64,000 nucleotides of DNA from Gloeobacter morelensis MG652769 (GTDB lineage: Bacteria; Cyanobacteriota; Cyanobacteriia; Gloeobacterales; Gloeobacteraceae), in NCBI RefSeq assembly GCF_021018745.1, contig NZ_CP063845.1:3596001-3660000 (forward strand). The letters are read 5' to 3'. Both the position numbers and the translations under genes were made by a program. The notes under the pieces are model-generated. The model ran no database searches. It was given only the letters and a program-made list of their open reading frames with translations, and was not told the DNA's origin. Positions 38,673 to 49,069 of the stretch are shown here, piece by piece; position 1 is the first letter of the stretch, and each line of letters starts with the position of its first letter.

Positions 38673-40187
38673 CTATGCTGATTGCGATTCAGTAATTTGT
38701 CGTGCGCCAAAGAGTTGCGCCACAGCCGGCTTGGTGACTTTTCCCATCGCATTGCGGGGTAATTCTTCGACGCTCAGAATTCGGGTCGGCACTTTGTAAA
38801 CTGCTAGATATTCTTTTGCCCAGCTGCGGAAAGGTTCTAGCGCCAAACTACAGCCTGATTTGAGGACCAATGCCGCACAGACCCGCTCTCCCCACTCCGG
38901 ATCGCCCACCCCAACCACGGCACATTCCTGAATATCGGGATGGGCGCGCAGGACTTCCTCAATTTCCAGAGCCGAAACCTTGTAGCCTCCGGTTTTGATA
39001 ATATCGACGCTGATCCGACCCAAAATGCGGTAGCCATCTTGCTCAACGACTGCGAGATCCCCCGTGCAAAACCAGCCGTCTTGAAAGGCTTTGGCGGTAG
39101 CTTCCGGTTTGTGCCAGTATTCCAAAAATACCCCCGGACCTTTCACCTGGATTTCTCCGGGCGTTCCTGCCGGAACAGGAACCCCACTTTCATCCACCAA
39201 TCGCACTTCCACCTGGGGCAACGGCACTCCGACACAGCCTGCCCGCCGTTGACCGTGGAGCGGGTTCGAGAGTGCCATGCCGATTTCGGTCATGCCGTAG
39301 CGCTCCAGCAGGAAGTGGCCGCTGATGTTCCTCCATCGTTCTAAAACTTGAACGGGTAGGGCGGCCGAGCCGCTTACCATCAATCGCATCCCGGCACAGC
39401 CTTTGGACAGAGCCATCTGCCGGTCGCTGGCGGTTTTTTCCCAGGCCGCAATCAGTTTTGTGTAGATGGTGGGAACTGCCATAAATAGAGTCAGGTTTTC
39501 CTCGCAAATGCGTTTCCAGACAGCCTCAGCCTCAAATTTGCTGAGCATGTGGCACTCGGCTCCGGCCCACAGCGCGCAAGTCAACACATTGACGATGCCA
39601 TGAATATGATGGAGCGGCAGGACATGCAAGATGCGATCGCCGGATGTCCACTCCCAGGCTGCAATCAGGCTGGTGACCTGTGCCTGGATATTGCCGTGGG
39701 TGGTCACGACTCCCTTGGGTTTTCCGGTGGTGCCGCTGGTATAGAGAATCAAGGCGCGTCTAGTGGCGTCAACTTCCGCCAGCTGACCGATGTCAGACGG
39801 CAGGGGATCTGAAGTGAGGATAAAACGCAGTTGATGCGCTTCTGCGATCGGGCGCAGAAGTGCTTCAAAACTGGGATGGGTGATCACAATGGACGCACCG
39901 GAGTCGATAATCACATACTCCAGTTCAGGGCGTGGATGGGAGACACACAAGGGCACCGCAATGCCGCCCGCCCGCCAGATGCCCCACTGGGTCGCGACAT
40001 ACTCAAAACCCGCCGGCACCAGAAAGGCAACCCGCTGCTCCCACAAATCGTCGGCACCACCCAGAAGCCGGGTTGCGACTTGACCGGAAAGGCGAAGCAG
40101 ATCCTGATAGGTAAATTGCCCGTCAGCGGTGACGATCGCAGTTCTGGGGCCATGTTCGTAAGCACGATGGACCAGGGGAAGATTCAC
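38673..40187 (-). CDS. AMP-dependent acyl-CoA synthetase, malonyl-CoA-synthetase-like
   Basis: ATP-dependent acid:CoA ligase of the ANL superfamily, about 504 residues. P-loop LILYTSGTTGKPKGVV, A5 motif ERYGMTEIGMALSNPL, and the hinge/A8 region GRISVDIIKTGGYKVSALEI; the catalytic Lys lies in NAMGKVTK. The TEIGMALSNPL form is shared with MatB/ACSF3-type malonyl-CoA synthetases, so a dicarboxylic or short acid is likely (family inference). GTG 40187 gives VNLPLVHRAYEHG, matching relatives; TTG 40205 is an alternative. It is convergent with the amine oxidase, 34 bp apart. Confidence 0.87.
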   Translation of the reverse strand: MNLPLVHRAYEHGPRTAIVTADGQFTYQDLLRLSGQVATRLLGGADDLWEQRVAFLVPAGFEYVATQWGIWRAGGIAVPLCVSHPRPELEYVIIDSGASIVITHPSFEALLRPIAEAHQLRFILTSDPLPSDIGQLAEVDATRRALILYTSGTTGKPKGVVTTHGNIQAQVTSLIAAWEWTSGDRILHVLPLHHIHGIVNVLTCALWAGAECHMLSKFEAEAVWKRICEENLTLFMAVPTIYTKLIAAWEKTASDRQMALSKGCAGMRLMVSGSAALPVQVLERWRNISGHFLLERYGMTEIGMALSNPLHGQRRAGCVGVPLPQVEVRLVDESGVPVPAGTPGEIQVKGPGVFLEYWHKPEATAKAFQDGWFCTGDLAVVEQDGYRILGRISVDIIKTGGYKVSALEIEEVLRAHPDIQECAVVGVGDPEWGERVCAALVLKSGCSLALEPFRSWAKEYLAVYKVPTRILSVEELPRNAMGKVTKPAVAQLFGARQITESQSA

Positions 40188-40327
40188 AGGAATTGACCGG
40201 TACAAGAGAGATATAGAACGGCTACAGAGAGCATAGCGGACGATTGCCAGTCTAGCTACGTGCGAGAGAATACTAGGCTTAAGCCCGGGATTGACAAACG
40301 CGACCTTGCCCTGGCGGCAGAGCGCAC

Positions 40328-40783
40328 TTACTCAGGCGCAACGATCAGGTGTGGCTGCTGCTTGCGGGGTCTGCCACCCTTTTTGCCGTTTGCGCGGGCG
40401 GCGTTGACTTTGGCCGCGCTGCGGGCGGAACCACCCTTGGCGGCTACGGTGCGCAGATCCTGCATCCATCGCTCGGTGCCGAAGATGCCCTTGAGCAGTC
40501 CGTCGAGGCTGAAATCAGCGTCGAGGGCCGGGAAGCGTATACCGGTGCGCGAGGGGCCAAAGGTTACCTCCCGCAATTGCTCCGGGGTGGCGTCAGCCAG
40601 ACCCTGGAGTGAGCGCACCGGGATCATCACCCCATAACCAGTGTTCAGGTAAATCACGAGGGTTCGGCTGCGGCGATCGTAGCGGACTCGCTCAGCGAGC
40701 GGTCCGGCAAGTTGGCGAGCCTGTCCCGCTTCGCGCGCACTCTCGACAGCGCGCTCAAGTGCTGAAGCGTCATATTCAGCCAT
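40328..40783 (-). CDS. DUF2442 domain protein
   Basis: A 151-residue protein. The central part (residues 35-105) is a DUF2442 fold: VRYDRRSRTLVIYLNTGYGVMIPV, LREVTFGPSRTGIRFPALDADFSL, then LLKGIFGTERWM. The C-terminus is basic and looks DNA-binding (NGKKGGRPRKQQPH). GGAGGGAG precedes ATG 40783. It follows the DUF4160 gene by 21 bp in the same direction. DUF4160-DUF2442 pairs are widespread and are often treated as possible toxin-antitoxin modules; activity here is not shown. Confidence 0.85.
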   Translation of the reverse strand: MAEYDASALERAVESAREAGQARQLAGPLAERVRYDRRSRTLVIYLNTGYGVMIPVRSLQGLADATPEQLREVTFGPSRTGIRFPALDADFSLDGLLKGIFGTERWMQDLRTVAAKGGSARSAAKVNAARANGKKGGRPRKQQPHLIVAPE

Positions 40784-40804
40784 GGATCTCCCTCCACTTG
40801 GCAA

Positions 40805-41020
40805 TCAGCAATTCCCGATCGGCAGCCCCACGATAGCCAGGCCGCGCCGCACATCGTTGTTCTTCAGGTTGACAATCTCAATGGGAATTGGTGCACGGCT
40901 AGCATCGTCGATTTTGACGCGCATTTCACCATCCGCTTTAAAGACGTGGACGTGTGCAGGTTCATGGTCGTTGAAGTAGATGACCCCTTGAAAACCGTCT
41001 ACCTGCAGAATTGTGGGCAT
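40805..41020 (-). CDS. DUF4160 domain protein
   Basis: A 71-residue protein starting MPTILQVDGFQGVIYF with the family hallmark NDHEPAHVHVFKADGE. This His-rich HxPxHxHV signature suggests metal or nucleic-acid contact, unproven. The ATG at 41020 fits the family N-terminus better than the frame opening at 41038. First gene of the pair with DUF2442. Confidence 0.87.
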   Translation of the reverse strand: MPTILQVDGFQGVIYFNDHEPAHVHVFKADGEMRVKIDDASRAPIPIEIVNLKNNDVRRGLAIVGLPIGNC

Positions 41021-41128
41021 GGCCCCAAAGTAACCCAAGCGCTTGGGTTGCGCAAGCGCAACAAGATTCCTGGCTGATTCTCCTGACAGCGAAACAGCCT
41101 GGAAGGCAGCGAGCGGGGTTTGGCCGTG

Positions 41129-42691
<1,563 letters not shown>

Positions 42692-42724
42692 CTAGACTGG
42701 GACTGAAGAAAGGAAGCGACTTCT

Positions 42725-44176
42725 ATGGAAACATCGGCTCTGCAATCCGGCGCGCAGGCAACCCCCGAAAAACCCAGCATCGGGCTGGTTGGCCTTGCGG
42801 TGATGGGTGAGAACCTGGCGCTTAATATTGCCAACCACGGCTTTGCGATCTCGGTTTATAACCGCACCACCGCCAAGACCAAAGAACTGGCCGAAGGCCG
42901 CGCCCGTGGTAAGGCGCTCTACCCGACTTTCACCATGGAAGAATTCGTCGCCTCCATGGAGCGCCCCCGCAAAATCATCATTCTGGTCAAAGCCGGCGCT
43001 CCGGTTGACGCGGTGATCGACCAGCTCAAGCCCCTGCTCGAAAAAGACGACGTGATCATCGACGGCGGCAATTCGCTATTTACCGACACCGAGAAGCGCT
43101 CCGGCGAGATCGAGGCGCTCGGACTGCGCTTTGTCGGGATGGGCGTCTCGGGCGGCGAAGAGGGTGCCCTCAACGGTCCCAGCTTGATGCCCGGCGGACC
43201 GCAGACCGCCTACGACGATCTAGCTCCGATTCTCACCAAGATTGCCGCCCAGGTGGACGACGGCCCCTGTGTCACCTACATCGGCCCGCGCGGCGCCGGC
43301 CACTACGTGAAGATGGTCCACAACGGCATCGAGTACGGCGATATGCAACTGATTGCCGAAGCCTACGACCTGCTGCGCCAGACCCTAGGTCTGGGGGCCG
43401 CCGAGTTGCACGACATTTTTGCCCAGTGGAACGAAGGGGAACTCAAATCATTTTTGATCGAGATCACCGCCGACATCTTCACCAAGATCGACCCGGAGAC
43501 CGGCAAACCGCTGGTGGATTTGATCCTCGATAAAGCGGGCCAAAAAGGTACCGGCAAGTGGACCAGCCAGAACGCCTACGACCTGGGCATTCCGATTCCG
43601 ACGATTAACGCCGCGGTCGAATCGCGCATCCTCTCGGCCTACAAAAGCGAGCGGGTGGCCGCCGCCAAGATCCTGAGCGGACCGCAGCGGCCGGCGTTTA
43701 CGGGCGATAAGCAGCAATTTATCGACGCGGTCCGCGACGCGCTCTACTGCGCCAAGATCTGCTCCTACGCCCAGGGCATGGCGCTCCTGAAGGCCGCCTC
43801 CCACGAGTACGACTACCACCTCAACCTTTCTGAACTGGCGCGCATCTGGAAGGGCGGCTGCATCATCCGGGCCATCTTCCTGGATAAGATCAAAAACGCT
43901 TTCCTGCGCGATTCGGCCCTCACCAACTTGCTCATCGACAGCGAATTTAGCGGCGACATCCAGGCGCGCCAGGCCAACTGGCGCTACGCGGTGCAGACGG
44001 CCGCCCAACTGGGAATCCCGGCCTACGCCACGGGGGCGTCGCTCGCTTACTACGACGCCTACCGCACAGCCCAACTGCCCCTCAACCTCACCCAGGCCCA
44101 GCGCGACTACTTCGGCGCCCACACCTACGAGCGCATCGACAAAGAAGGCACCTTCCACACCGAGTGGTTCAGCTGA
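42725..44176 (+). CDS. gnd: 6-phosphogluconate dehydrogenase, decarboxylating
   Basis: Oxidative pentose phosphate enzyme producing ribulose-5-phosphate, CO2 and NADPH; 483 residues. The NADP site is [20 protein letters not shown] with VYNRTT, the substrate block is [21 protein letters not shown], and catalytic Lys lies in [19 protein letters not shown]. The N-terminus has about 14 extra residues before the Rossmann strand. It diverges from thiC. Confidence 0.97.
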   Translation: METSALQSGAQATPEKPSIGLVGLAVMGENLALNIANHGFAISVYNRTTAKTKELAEGRARGKALYPTFTMEEFVASMERPRKIIILVKAGAPVDAVIDQLKPLLEKDDVIIDGGNSLFTDTEKRSGEIEALGLRFVGMGVSGGEEGALNGPSLMPGGPQTAYDDLAPILTKIAAQVDDGPCVTYIGPRGAGHYVKMVHNGIEYGDMQLIAEAYDLLRQTLGLGAAELHDIFAQWNEGELKSFLIEITADIFTKIDPETGKPLVDLILDKAGQKGTGKWTSQNAYDLGIPIPTINAAVESRILSAYKSERVAAAKILSGPQRPAFTGDKQQFIDAVRDALYCAKICSYAQGMALLKAASHEYDYHLNLSELARIWKGGCIIRAIFLDKIKNAFLRDSALTNLLIDSEFSGDIQARQANWRYAVQTAAQLGIPAYATGASLAYYDAYRTAQLPLNLTQAQRDYFGAHTYERIDKEGTFHTEWFS

Positions 44177-44225
44177 CCCATGGTGCATGCTTTGATTGCC
44201 GTTCCTACGTGAATGTGCAGTGGCG

Positions 44226-44675
44226 CTAAGGCAAGCGCCACCATGGACGGCTCCAGGGAATAGCCGTCAAGATCAGCAAGGCCGCAGACGTGTAGCACAC
44301 CACCGACCATAGCCAACTGCCGGCGCTCGTCTGCGCTTTTCTTGAGCGGGTGGAACCCAGGTGGGCGAGGGCAATGGCCACAAACATCTGCAGAGGGTGT
44401 TCGAGGACAAATAGACGCAGTTGGCGGTTTTTCATCGCTTCGCCCAAATTGCCGAGGGCATTGCGGGCGAGGCCCGACGGGTCCAGAAACAGCCCCAGTC
44501 CCAGGACAAACTGCAGCGAGGCAAGATTGGCGAACCAGGCTCCCGGCCGCTGATCTTCCGGCTGCCACTTGCGGCGGCTCAAAAAGCCAAACCAGCTCCA
44601 GCCGAGCGCCAAGGCCATCGCAGCGAGCAGTAGCCAGCGGGTGAGGTTGTGGGCGATCAAAAACCAGTCGTACAT
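44226..44675 (-). CDS. Four-helix membrane protein of unknown function
   Basis: A 149-residue integral membrane protein with about four helices: WLLLAAMALALGWSWFGFL, ANLASLQFVLGLGLFL, HPLQMFVAIALAHLG and VVCYTSAALLILTAIPW. Conserved-looking polar spots include the LQ and EHPLQM segments, the latter with a His that might bind a cofactor. Convergent with gnd, and a hairpin GTGGCGCT/AGCGCCAC (44220-44241) spans its stop codon. No name can be assigned. Confidence 0.72.
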   Translation of the reverse strand: MYDWFLIAHNLTRWLLLAAMALALGWSWFGFLSRRKWQPEDQRPGAWFANLASLQFVLGLGLFLDPSGLARNALGNLGEAMKNRQLRLFVLEHPLQMFVAIALAHLGSTRSRKAQTSAGSWLWSVVCYTSAALLILTAIPWSRPWWRLP

Positions 44676-44854
44676 CGGTAGGCACTATCCTGCATTGCAA
44701 CCATGCCACCGATCGGGCCGGTTCGCCATAGACCTTTTGTCATACGCACCCATGCGCCGCAGTACCGATTTGCGGCGTATTTCAGCTGTAGGGGACAACC
44801 CGGTTCGACTCTCCGGTAGTTTATACTTTTGTAAAGGACTGAAGTGGGTACACA

Positions 44855-45307
44855 ATGATCGAACGCACGGTGGAAGTGGATGTGGCCGCTCCGGTGGCGC
44901 AGGTATATGCGATCTGGGCGGATATGGAGAATCTGCCGCGCTGGATGCGCTTTGTGCAGGAGGTCAAAATTCTGCCGGGTTCAGGAGATCTTTCGCGCTG
45001 GAAATTTGGCCTGGCTGCACCGCTGCTGGTGGAATGGACCTCGCGGATCACCCGACGCATTCCCCTCAGGTTGATCGGTTGGGAATCGGTCTCGGGGCTC
45101 GCCAACCGCGGCTCGGCAGAATTTTTCCCCACCGAGCGCGGTTGCCGCCTGCGTCTTACCCTGTCCTTCGATACCCCAGGCGGGATGGTCGGGGCATTTC
45201 TTGAGCGCGTCGGGGTGCAGCGCTGGGTAGACGAAAATCTGCTGGACGACCTCAAGCGTTTCCAGGCGATGGTGGAAGCTGAAACTCCAAGCCAGCCCGT
45301 GGCCTAG
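44855..45307 (+). CDS. SRPBCC-family (polyketide cyclase/START-like) protein
   Basis: A 150-residue single-domain protein with the helix-grip fold that binds hydrophobic ligands. The start ERTVEVDVAAPVAQVYAIWADMENLPRWM is typical, followed by beta strands and the long C-terminal helix WVDENLLDDLKRFQAMVEAE. Ligand is unknown; in cyanobacteria such proteins are often annotated cyclase/dehydrase. It is convergent with the FKBP gene, separated by a hairpin. Confidence 0.85.
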   Translation: MIERTVEVDVAAPVAQVYAIWADMENLPRWMRFVQEVKILPGSGDLSRWKFGLAAPLLVEWTSRITRRIPLRLIGWESVSGLANRGSAEFFPTERGCRLRLTLSFDTPGGMVGAFLERVGVQRWVDENLLDDLKRFQAMVEAETPSQPVA

Positions 45308-45311
45308 GCAC

Positions 45312-45341
45312 CAGGTGCCACAAAGCGCTCACCGGCACCTG
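45312..45341. terminator. Hairpin between convergent SRPBCC and FKBP genes
   Basis: CAGGTGCC (45312-45319) and GGCACCTG (45334-45341) are complementary around a 14-base loop. Neither side has a strong T run, so it probably acts as a weak bidirectional terminator. Confidence 0.5.
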
Positions 45342-45352
45342 AAGCTTGGAAC

Positions 45353-45838
45353 CTACTGTACGCCCAATAGTTCAACATCAAACAGCAGCGTGGCGTTGGG
45401 CGGGATCACCCCTCCCGCACCCCGGGCACCGTAGCCCAGGTTGGACGGGATGACCAGTTTGCGCTTGCCGCCCACCTTCATTGTGGCGACACCCTCGTCC
45501 CAGCCCTGAATCACCTGGCCGACGCCGATGGTAAAGCTGAAGGGCTGGCCCCGATCCCGTGAGGAATCGAACTTCTTGCCATCCTCGAGGGTGCCGGTGT
45601 AGTGCACGGTGACGCGCTGGCCTTTTTGGGGCGAAGCACCGGTGCCCACGGTCTCGTCGAGGTACTTGAGGCCGGAGGTGGTGGTGGTGTACGCGGGAGT
45701 CTGACCGGGCTGCGACATTTTGTTTTTTCCTGTGGTGGGGCTGGGGCTCTGGGCGACGGCGATCTCGCCCATGACTCCGGCAGTGGCCGCGAGCAGCAAG
45801 GCGGTGGCGAGGGTGAGGCGAGTAAATTTGTTGAGCAT
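45353..45838 (-). CDS. FKBP-type peptidyl-prolyl isomerase, exported
   Basis: Proline isomerase acting after export, 161 residues. Signal sequence at residues 1-29 ([15 protein letters not shown] to VAQS), then a Ser/Pro/Thr linker. The FKBP domain runs from [16 protein letters not shown] to the end and keeps the active-site pattern [28 protein letters not shown] and [22 protein letters not shown]. Length and layout match the periplasmic or lumenal cyanobacterial FKBPs. The likely role is folding of secreted proteins. Confidence 0.94.
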   Translation of the reverse strand: MLNKFTRLTLATALLLAATAGVMGEIAVAQSPSPTTGKNKMSQPGQTPAYTTTTSGLKYLDETVGTGASPQKGQRVTVHYTGTLEDGKKFDSSRDRGQPFSFTIGVGQVIQGWDEGVATMKVGGKRKLVIPSNLGYGARGAGGVIPPNATLLFDVELLGVQ

Positions 45839-45890
45839 GGCCCGCTTGTAATTTCAACCTGAACGAGTGTAGCGCAGGCTGCCGTTTGGG

Positions 45891-46490
45891 CTACGGTTTT
45901 TCTTCCCACTCGGCGCTGAGGCGCAGGTAGTTGCCCACCTTGGCCCCCGGGTGGCACGGCAGGCAGGAGGCGGTGTTGGGCCGCTTCGGCAGGGGCACCT
46001 TCGGGTGCAGCGCCCGGAAATAGCGCGATTCAGCAAAGTAATAGGGCACCGGTTCTTTTTCTTGCAAAGCGCGCGAGTAGTCGCGCAGGTACTGCCAGAC
46101 CAGCAGCTTCTCAGGCCGAAAATCGATCTGCACCTGGCGGCCGTAGTGGTAACTATCCAGCAACAGCGCCCGCCAGGTATCGCTGGGGAAAACCTCCGGC
46201 GGGATGACCAGGTGGCAATAGCTGCAATTCTTGATGTACAGTTCCCGGCCCAGTTTGTACTGGGGAGCCAGTGGCTCCTCGCGGCTGCTTTCGAGCTTGC
46301 CTTCGAGGGGCTTCTCGGGGGCAGGCTGGGCGCGCACCATCCAGCTGGTGGCGGCGGCGGCAAGCAGGGTCACAGCGAAGCACCCACCCAGGATCAGCGG
46401 ACGGGATCGCTGCTTGGCTGCGATGTCTTTTCGGGAAACCAAATCGGAGTTAGCCTGATTGAGGATCGTTGTGTAGTCAGGGTGGCGCAT
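45891..46490 (-). CDS. Membrane-anchored diheme cytochrome c-like protein
   Basis: About 199 residues from the ATG at 46490. A membrane anchor or uncleaved signal is at residues 33-52 ([19 protein letters not shown]). Two heme-binding motifs, CSYCH and, about 80 residues later, CLPCH, mark a diheme c-type cytochrome facing the periplasm. The start shares bases with the hemH start on the other strand (CATG at 46488-46491) and has no Shine-Dalgarno, so a later start is possible. Adjacent ferrochelatase makes a heme link attractive but unproven. Confidence 0.8.
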   Translation of the reverse strand: MRHPDYTTILNQANSDLVSRKDIAAKQRSRPLILGGCFAVTLLAAAATSWMVRAQPAPEKPLEGKLESSREEPLAPQYKLGRELYIKNCSYCHLVIPPEVFPSDTWRALLLDSYHYGRQVQIDFRPEKLLVWQYLRDYSRALQEKEPVPYYFAESRYFRALHPKVPLPKRPNTASCLPCHPGAKVGNYLRLSAEWEEKP

Positions 46491-47472
46491 GGCTGAAGTC
46501 GGAGTGCTGTTGCTCAACCTGGGGGGGCCGGACAAACAAGAGGACGTCAGGCCTTTTCTGTATAACCTGTTTGCCGACCCGGAAATTATTCGCATTCCGG
46601 TGCCGCCCTTGCAAAAGCCGCTCGCCTGGTTGATTTCGACCCTGCGCGCTCCCAAATCGCGCAAGAATTATCAGGCCATCGGCGGCGGCTCGCCCCTCAG
46701 AGCGATCACCAACCAGCAGGGCCGGGTGCTCAAAAAAGCGCTCGCCGCCCGCGGACTCGACATCGAAATCTACGTCGGTATGCGCTACTGGCACCCGTTT
46801 ACAGAAGAAGCCGTGCGCAAAATCAAAGCCGACGGCATTCGCCGTCTGGTGCTTCTGCCCCTCTACCCGCAGTACTCGATTTCCACCAGCGGTTCGAGCT
46901 TCAAATTGCTCGACCAGATGTGGGCGCGCGATCCGTCCCTCAAAGCGATCGAGCGCATCGCGATCAACTCCTGGTACAGCCGCCCCGGCTACATTCGGGC
47001 GATGGGCGAGCGCGTGCGCGAGGGCCTCGACAAATTCGACAACCCCGATGGGGTCCATATTCTTTTTTCCGCCCACGGTGTGCCCCGCACCTACGTCGAT
47101 CAAGACGGCGATCCGTATCAGCGCCAGACCGAGGAAACGGTCGACCTGGTCATGCAAGCGCTCGGACGCCCCAATGCCCATTCGCTCGCCTACCAGAGCC
47201 GGGTCGGCCCGGTGGAGTGGCTGAAGCCCTACACAGAAGACACCATCAACGCACTGGCCCAACAAGGGGTGCGCTCGCTGCTGGCGGTGCCGGTGAGCTT
47301 TATTTCCGAGCACATCGAGACCCTGCAAGAAATCGAAATCGAATACCGCGAAGTGGCCGAAGCCGCCGGCATTCACGACTTTCGCCGCGCCAAGGCCCTC
47401 AACGTCAACAAGACGTTTATCGACGATCTGGCCGAGATGGTGATCGAGAATCTGGGGGTCTACTCGCGCTGA
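46489..47472 (+). CDS. hemH: Ferrochelatase, without C-terminal CAB extension
   Basis: Inserts Fe2+ into protoporphyrin IX as the last step of heme synthesis; 327 residues. Signature blocks are [37 protein letters not shown], and the active-site [20 protein letters not shown] and [27 protein letters not shown] precedes the ATG. Most cyanobacterial enzymes continue for about 60 residues with a chlorophyll-binding (CAB) helix; this protein stops at [10 protein letters not shown] and no CAB-like frame follows. Confidence 0.97.
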   Translation: MAEVGVLLLNLGGPDKQEDVRPFLYNLFADPEIIRIPVPPLQKPLAWLISTLRAPKSRKNYQAIGGGSPLRAITNQQGRVLKKALAARGLDIEIYVGMRYWHPFTEEAVRKIKADGIRRLVLLPLYPQYSISTSGSSFKLLDQMWARDPSLKAIERIAINSWYSRPGYIRAMGERVREGLDKFDNPDGVHILFSAHGVPRTYVDQDGDPYQRQTEETVDLVMQALGRPNAHSLAYQSRVGPVEWLKPYTEDTINALAQQGVRSLLAVPVSFISEHIETLQEIEIEYREVAEAAGIHDFRRAKALNVNKTFIDDLAEMVIENLGVYSR

Positions 47473-47858
47473 TCCCGCAGCGATCACCGCTTGCGGTGGT
47501 CGCTGCGCTCGTATTGCAATTACTATCTGTGGCGTCATCCAAAAGATAGATGACAAGAGTCTTCCTGGGCGATAGCAGACCTGCCAATCTTAAGGACAGC
47601 TAAAGTGTCCGCCGATCTGGGCATCCAAATGAAAATCTATTCATTTTTGTATTGAAAATAATCATTCGTGTTAGCATTGGTCTCGTTGGCGGTGCTTGAT
47701 GCGATATCAATGCACCGCGAATAGTTTGCTAATTGAGCATCGATACTTCACCTTGATGCAAGTCAATTCTCTTTGAATTTGCTGCGCAGTATTGCGTACA
47801 TTTCATCGAGGATTGAGGGCGCATGAACACTTGGTTTATTCATTGCGAGGTATGGGTA
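47473..47858. other. Gene-free AT-richer spacer with possible Fur-like site
   Basis: About 386 bp between hemH and the Asp/Arg-repeat gene without a supportable ORF. It begins with a short inverted-repeat patch after hemH (CGATCACCGCTTGCGGTGGTCG, about 47482-47503), then becomes AT-rich. TTGAAAATAATCATTC (47652-47667) matches 11 of 19 positions of the Fur-box consensus, mostly in its right half. ATG 47823 is an alternative start for the next gene. Confidence 0.35.
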
Positions 47859-48515
47859 ATGTCGAGATGGGCGCATAATGTCCGCCATGCTTGGCGGCAG
47901 GGGAAACTGGTTGCAGCTGTGCAGTGCGGATTGGTCGGCGCGGTGATGGTGGGCGCCTTGGCGCTGCCGGCCGCAGCAGGCGACTCGAAGGTCAATCGTC
48001 AGGGTCTGTGCAGTGCGGCGAGCACCTATCAACTGAATCTGGCCGAACAAAAAGGCGTGCTCGGCGTCGATTTTGTGGTCAATTCAAAGGGAATCGGTGA
48101 GCAGTGGCGCTTTGTGCTGCAGGAGGACGGCAAGACGTTCTTTCAAGGTGGCGTGACCAACACCAAGGGCGTACTCAAAGCGTCGGCCAAGACAAACAAC
48201 GAAGATGAAGATTTCGTCAAAGCCATTGCCACGAACCTTACCACCGGAGAAGTCTGCCAGACGACGGTCCGCATCGATCCTGACGACGACGATCGCTGCG
48301 ACGACCGCTTCGACGACAGTGCCACGGCCGATCGCCGTCGGCGCTGCCGCGACCGCGACGACCGCTTCGACGACAGCGCCGCCCTGACTCCGACCGCCGA
48401 CGACCGCGACGACGATCGCTGCGACGATCGCTTTGACGACGGGTTCGGCGACCAGGCTGCCACCGACGATCGCCGTCGGCGCTGCCGCGACCGCGACGAC
48501 CGCGGCGACGGCTAG
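47859..48515 (+). CDS. Secreted protein with Asp/Arg/Cys repeat tail
   Basis: About 218 residues. ATG 47859 has GAGG 8 bases upstream; ATG 47823 is also possible. The signal peptide ends near ALPAAAGDS. Residues 50-130 form a compact domain (CSAASTYQLNLAEQKGVLGV, WRFVLQEDGKTFFQGG). The last about 75 residues alternate DDDRCDDRFDD and DRRRRCRDRDDR units, two of each, highly charged with one Cys per unit. Acidic repeats suggest metal (calcium) binding and Cys may crosslink. The function is unknown and no family is recognised for the tail. Confidence 0.75.
   Translation: MSRWAHNVRHAWRQGKLVAAVQCGLVGAVMVGALALPAAAGDSKVNRQGLCSAASTYQLNLAEQKGVLGVDFVVNSKGIGEQWRFVLQEDGKTFFQGGVTNTKGVLKASAKTNNEDEDFVKAIATNLTTGEVCQTTVRIDPDDDDRCDDRFDDSATADRRRRCRDRDDRFDDSAALTPTADDRDDDRCDDRFDDGFGDQAATDDRRRRCRDRDDRGDG
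48330..48503 (+). repeat. Direct repeat pair inside the Asp/Arg-rich gene
   Basis: The 36-base stretch at 48330-48365 recurs exactly at 48468-48503 (both begin GATCGCCGTCGGCGCTGCCG). Neighbouring stretches GACGATCGCTGCGACGA also recur. The repeats keep the reading frame and are expansion of coding units. Confidence 0.85.
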
Positions 48516-48557
48516 CAAACTCTACAATCCCGTTACTCCCCCCAGACGGGATACTGG

Positions 48558-48592
48558 CCCCGGGCAGCGCCTTGCTAGCCCGGGCTTTTTTT
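48558..48592 (+). terminator. Rho-independent terminator
   Basis: CCCGGGC (48559-48565) pairs with GCCCGGG (48578-48584), followed by C and seven T. It ends the Asp/Arg-repeat transcript just before the merR promoter. Confidence 0.85.
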
Positions 48593-48600
48593 GCGGGCGC

Positions 48601-48631
48601 TTGACTTAGAGTGCGCTCCAAGTTCTAAGGT
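48601..48631 (+). promoter_or_regulatory. MerR-type promoter and operator
   Basis: TTGACT at 48601 is followed by a long spacer to a TAAGGT-like -10 near 48626. The spacer holds the near-palindrome ACTTAGAG-TGCG-CTCCAAGT (48604-48623, one mismatch). A dyad inside a 19-base spacer is the classic MerR activator layout. Confidence 0.75.
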
Positions 48632-48637
48632 GATCCC

Positions 48638-49069
48638 ATGCACACCGCACTCACCATCCAGCAGGTGGCGGCAGCCACCGGCCTCAGCGAGCACACGCTG
48701 CGCTACTACGAGCGCAACGGCCTGCTCGCCCCGGTCAGCAGGGCCGCCAACGGTCACCGGCGCTACGGCCCCGAGGACGTCTCGCGCATCGAATTTTTGG
48801 GCAAACTGCGCTCGACGGGGATGCCCATCCGCCAGATGCAGCGCTTTACCGAACTGCTCTCGAGCGCCCCTGACGACGTGCACGAGCGGCGCTTGCTGCT
48901 CGAAGCGCACGAACACGAGGTCCGCCGCCGCCTGGAGCAACTGAGCGACAACCTGAGCGTTATCCAGAAAAAAATACGCCACTACCGCGAACTGGAGGCG
49001 GCGGCCGAAGTCGGTACGGACAGTGAGCGGCGGGTGTATTCGTCCACTCTGCAGGAGCAACAGCCATGA
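48638..49069 (+). CDS. MerR-family transcriptional regulator
   Basis: DNA-distorting activator, 143 residues. The winged-helix domain is [28 protein letters not shown] with [11 protein letters not shown], followed by the dimerisation coiled coil (residues 80-120). No Cys is present, so it is not a thiol metal sensor; it resembles the subgroup that controls aldo/keto reductases. Its stop overlaps the reductase start by four bases (ATGA), so one promoter serves both, probably by autoregulation. Confidence 0.92.
   Translation: MHTALTIQQVAAATGLSEHTLRYYERNGLLAPVSRAANGHRRYGPEDVSRIEFLGKLRSTGMPIRQMQRFTELLSSAPDDVHERRLLLEAHEHEVRRRLEQLSDNLSVIQKKIRHYRELEAAAEVGTDSERRVYSSTLQEQQP

Noticed and set aside
46477-47556. 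359-codon frame antisense to hemH
   Set aside because: Ferrochelatase motifs on the other strand settle the coding strand.
48286-48503. CRISPR-like array
   Set aside because: The repeats are in-frame coding units with no regular spacers.
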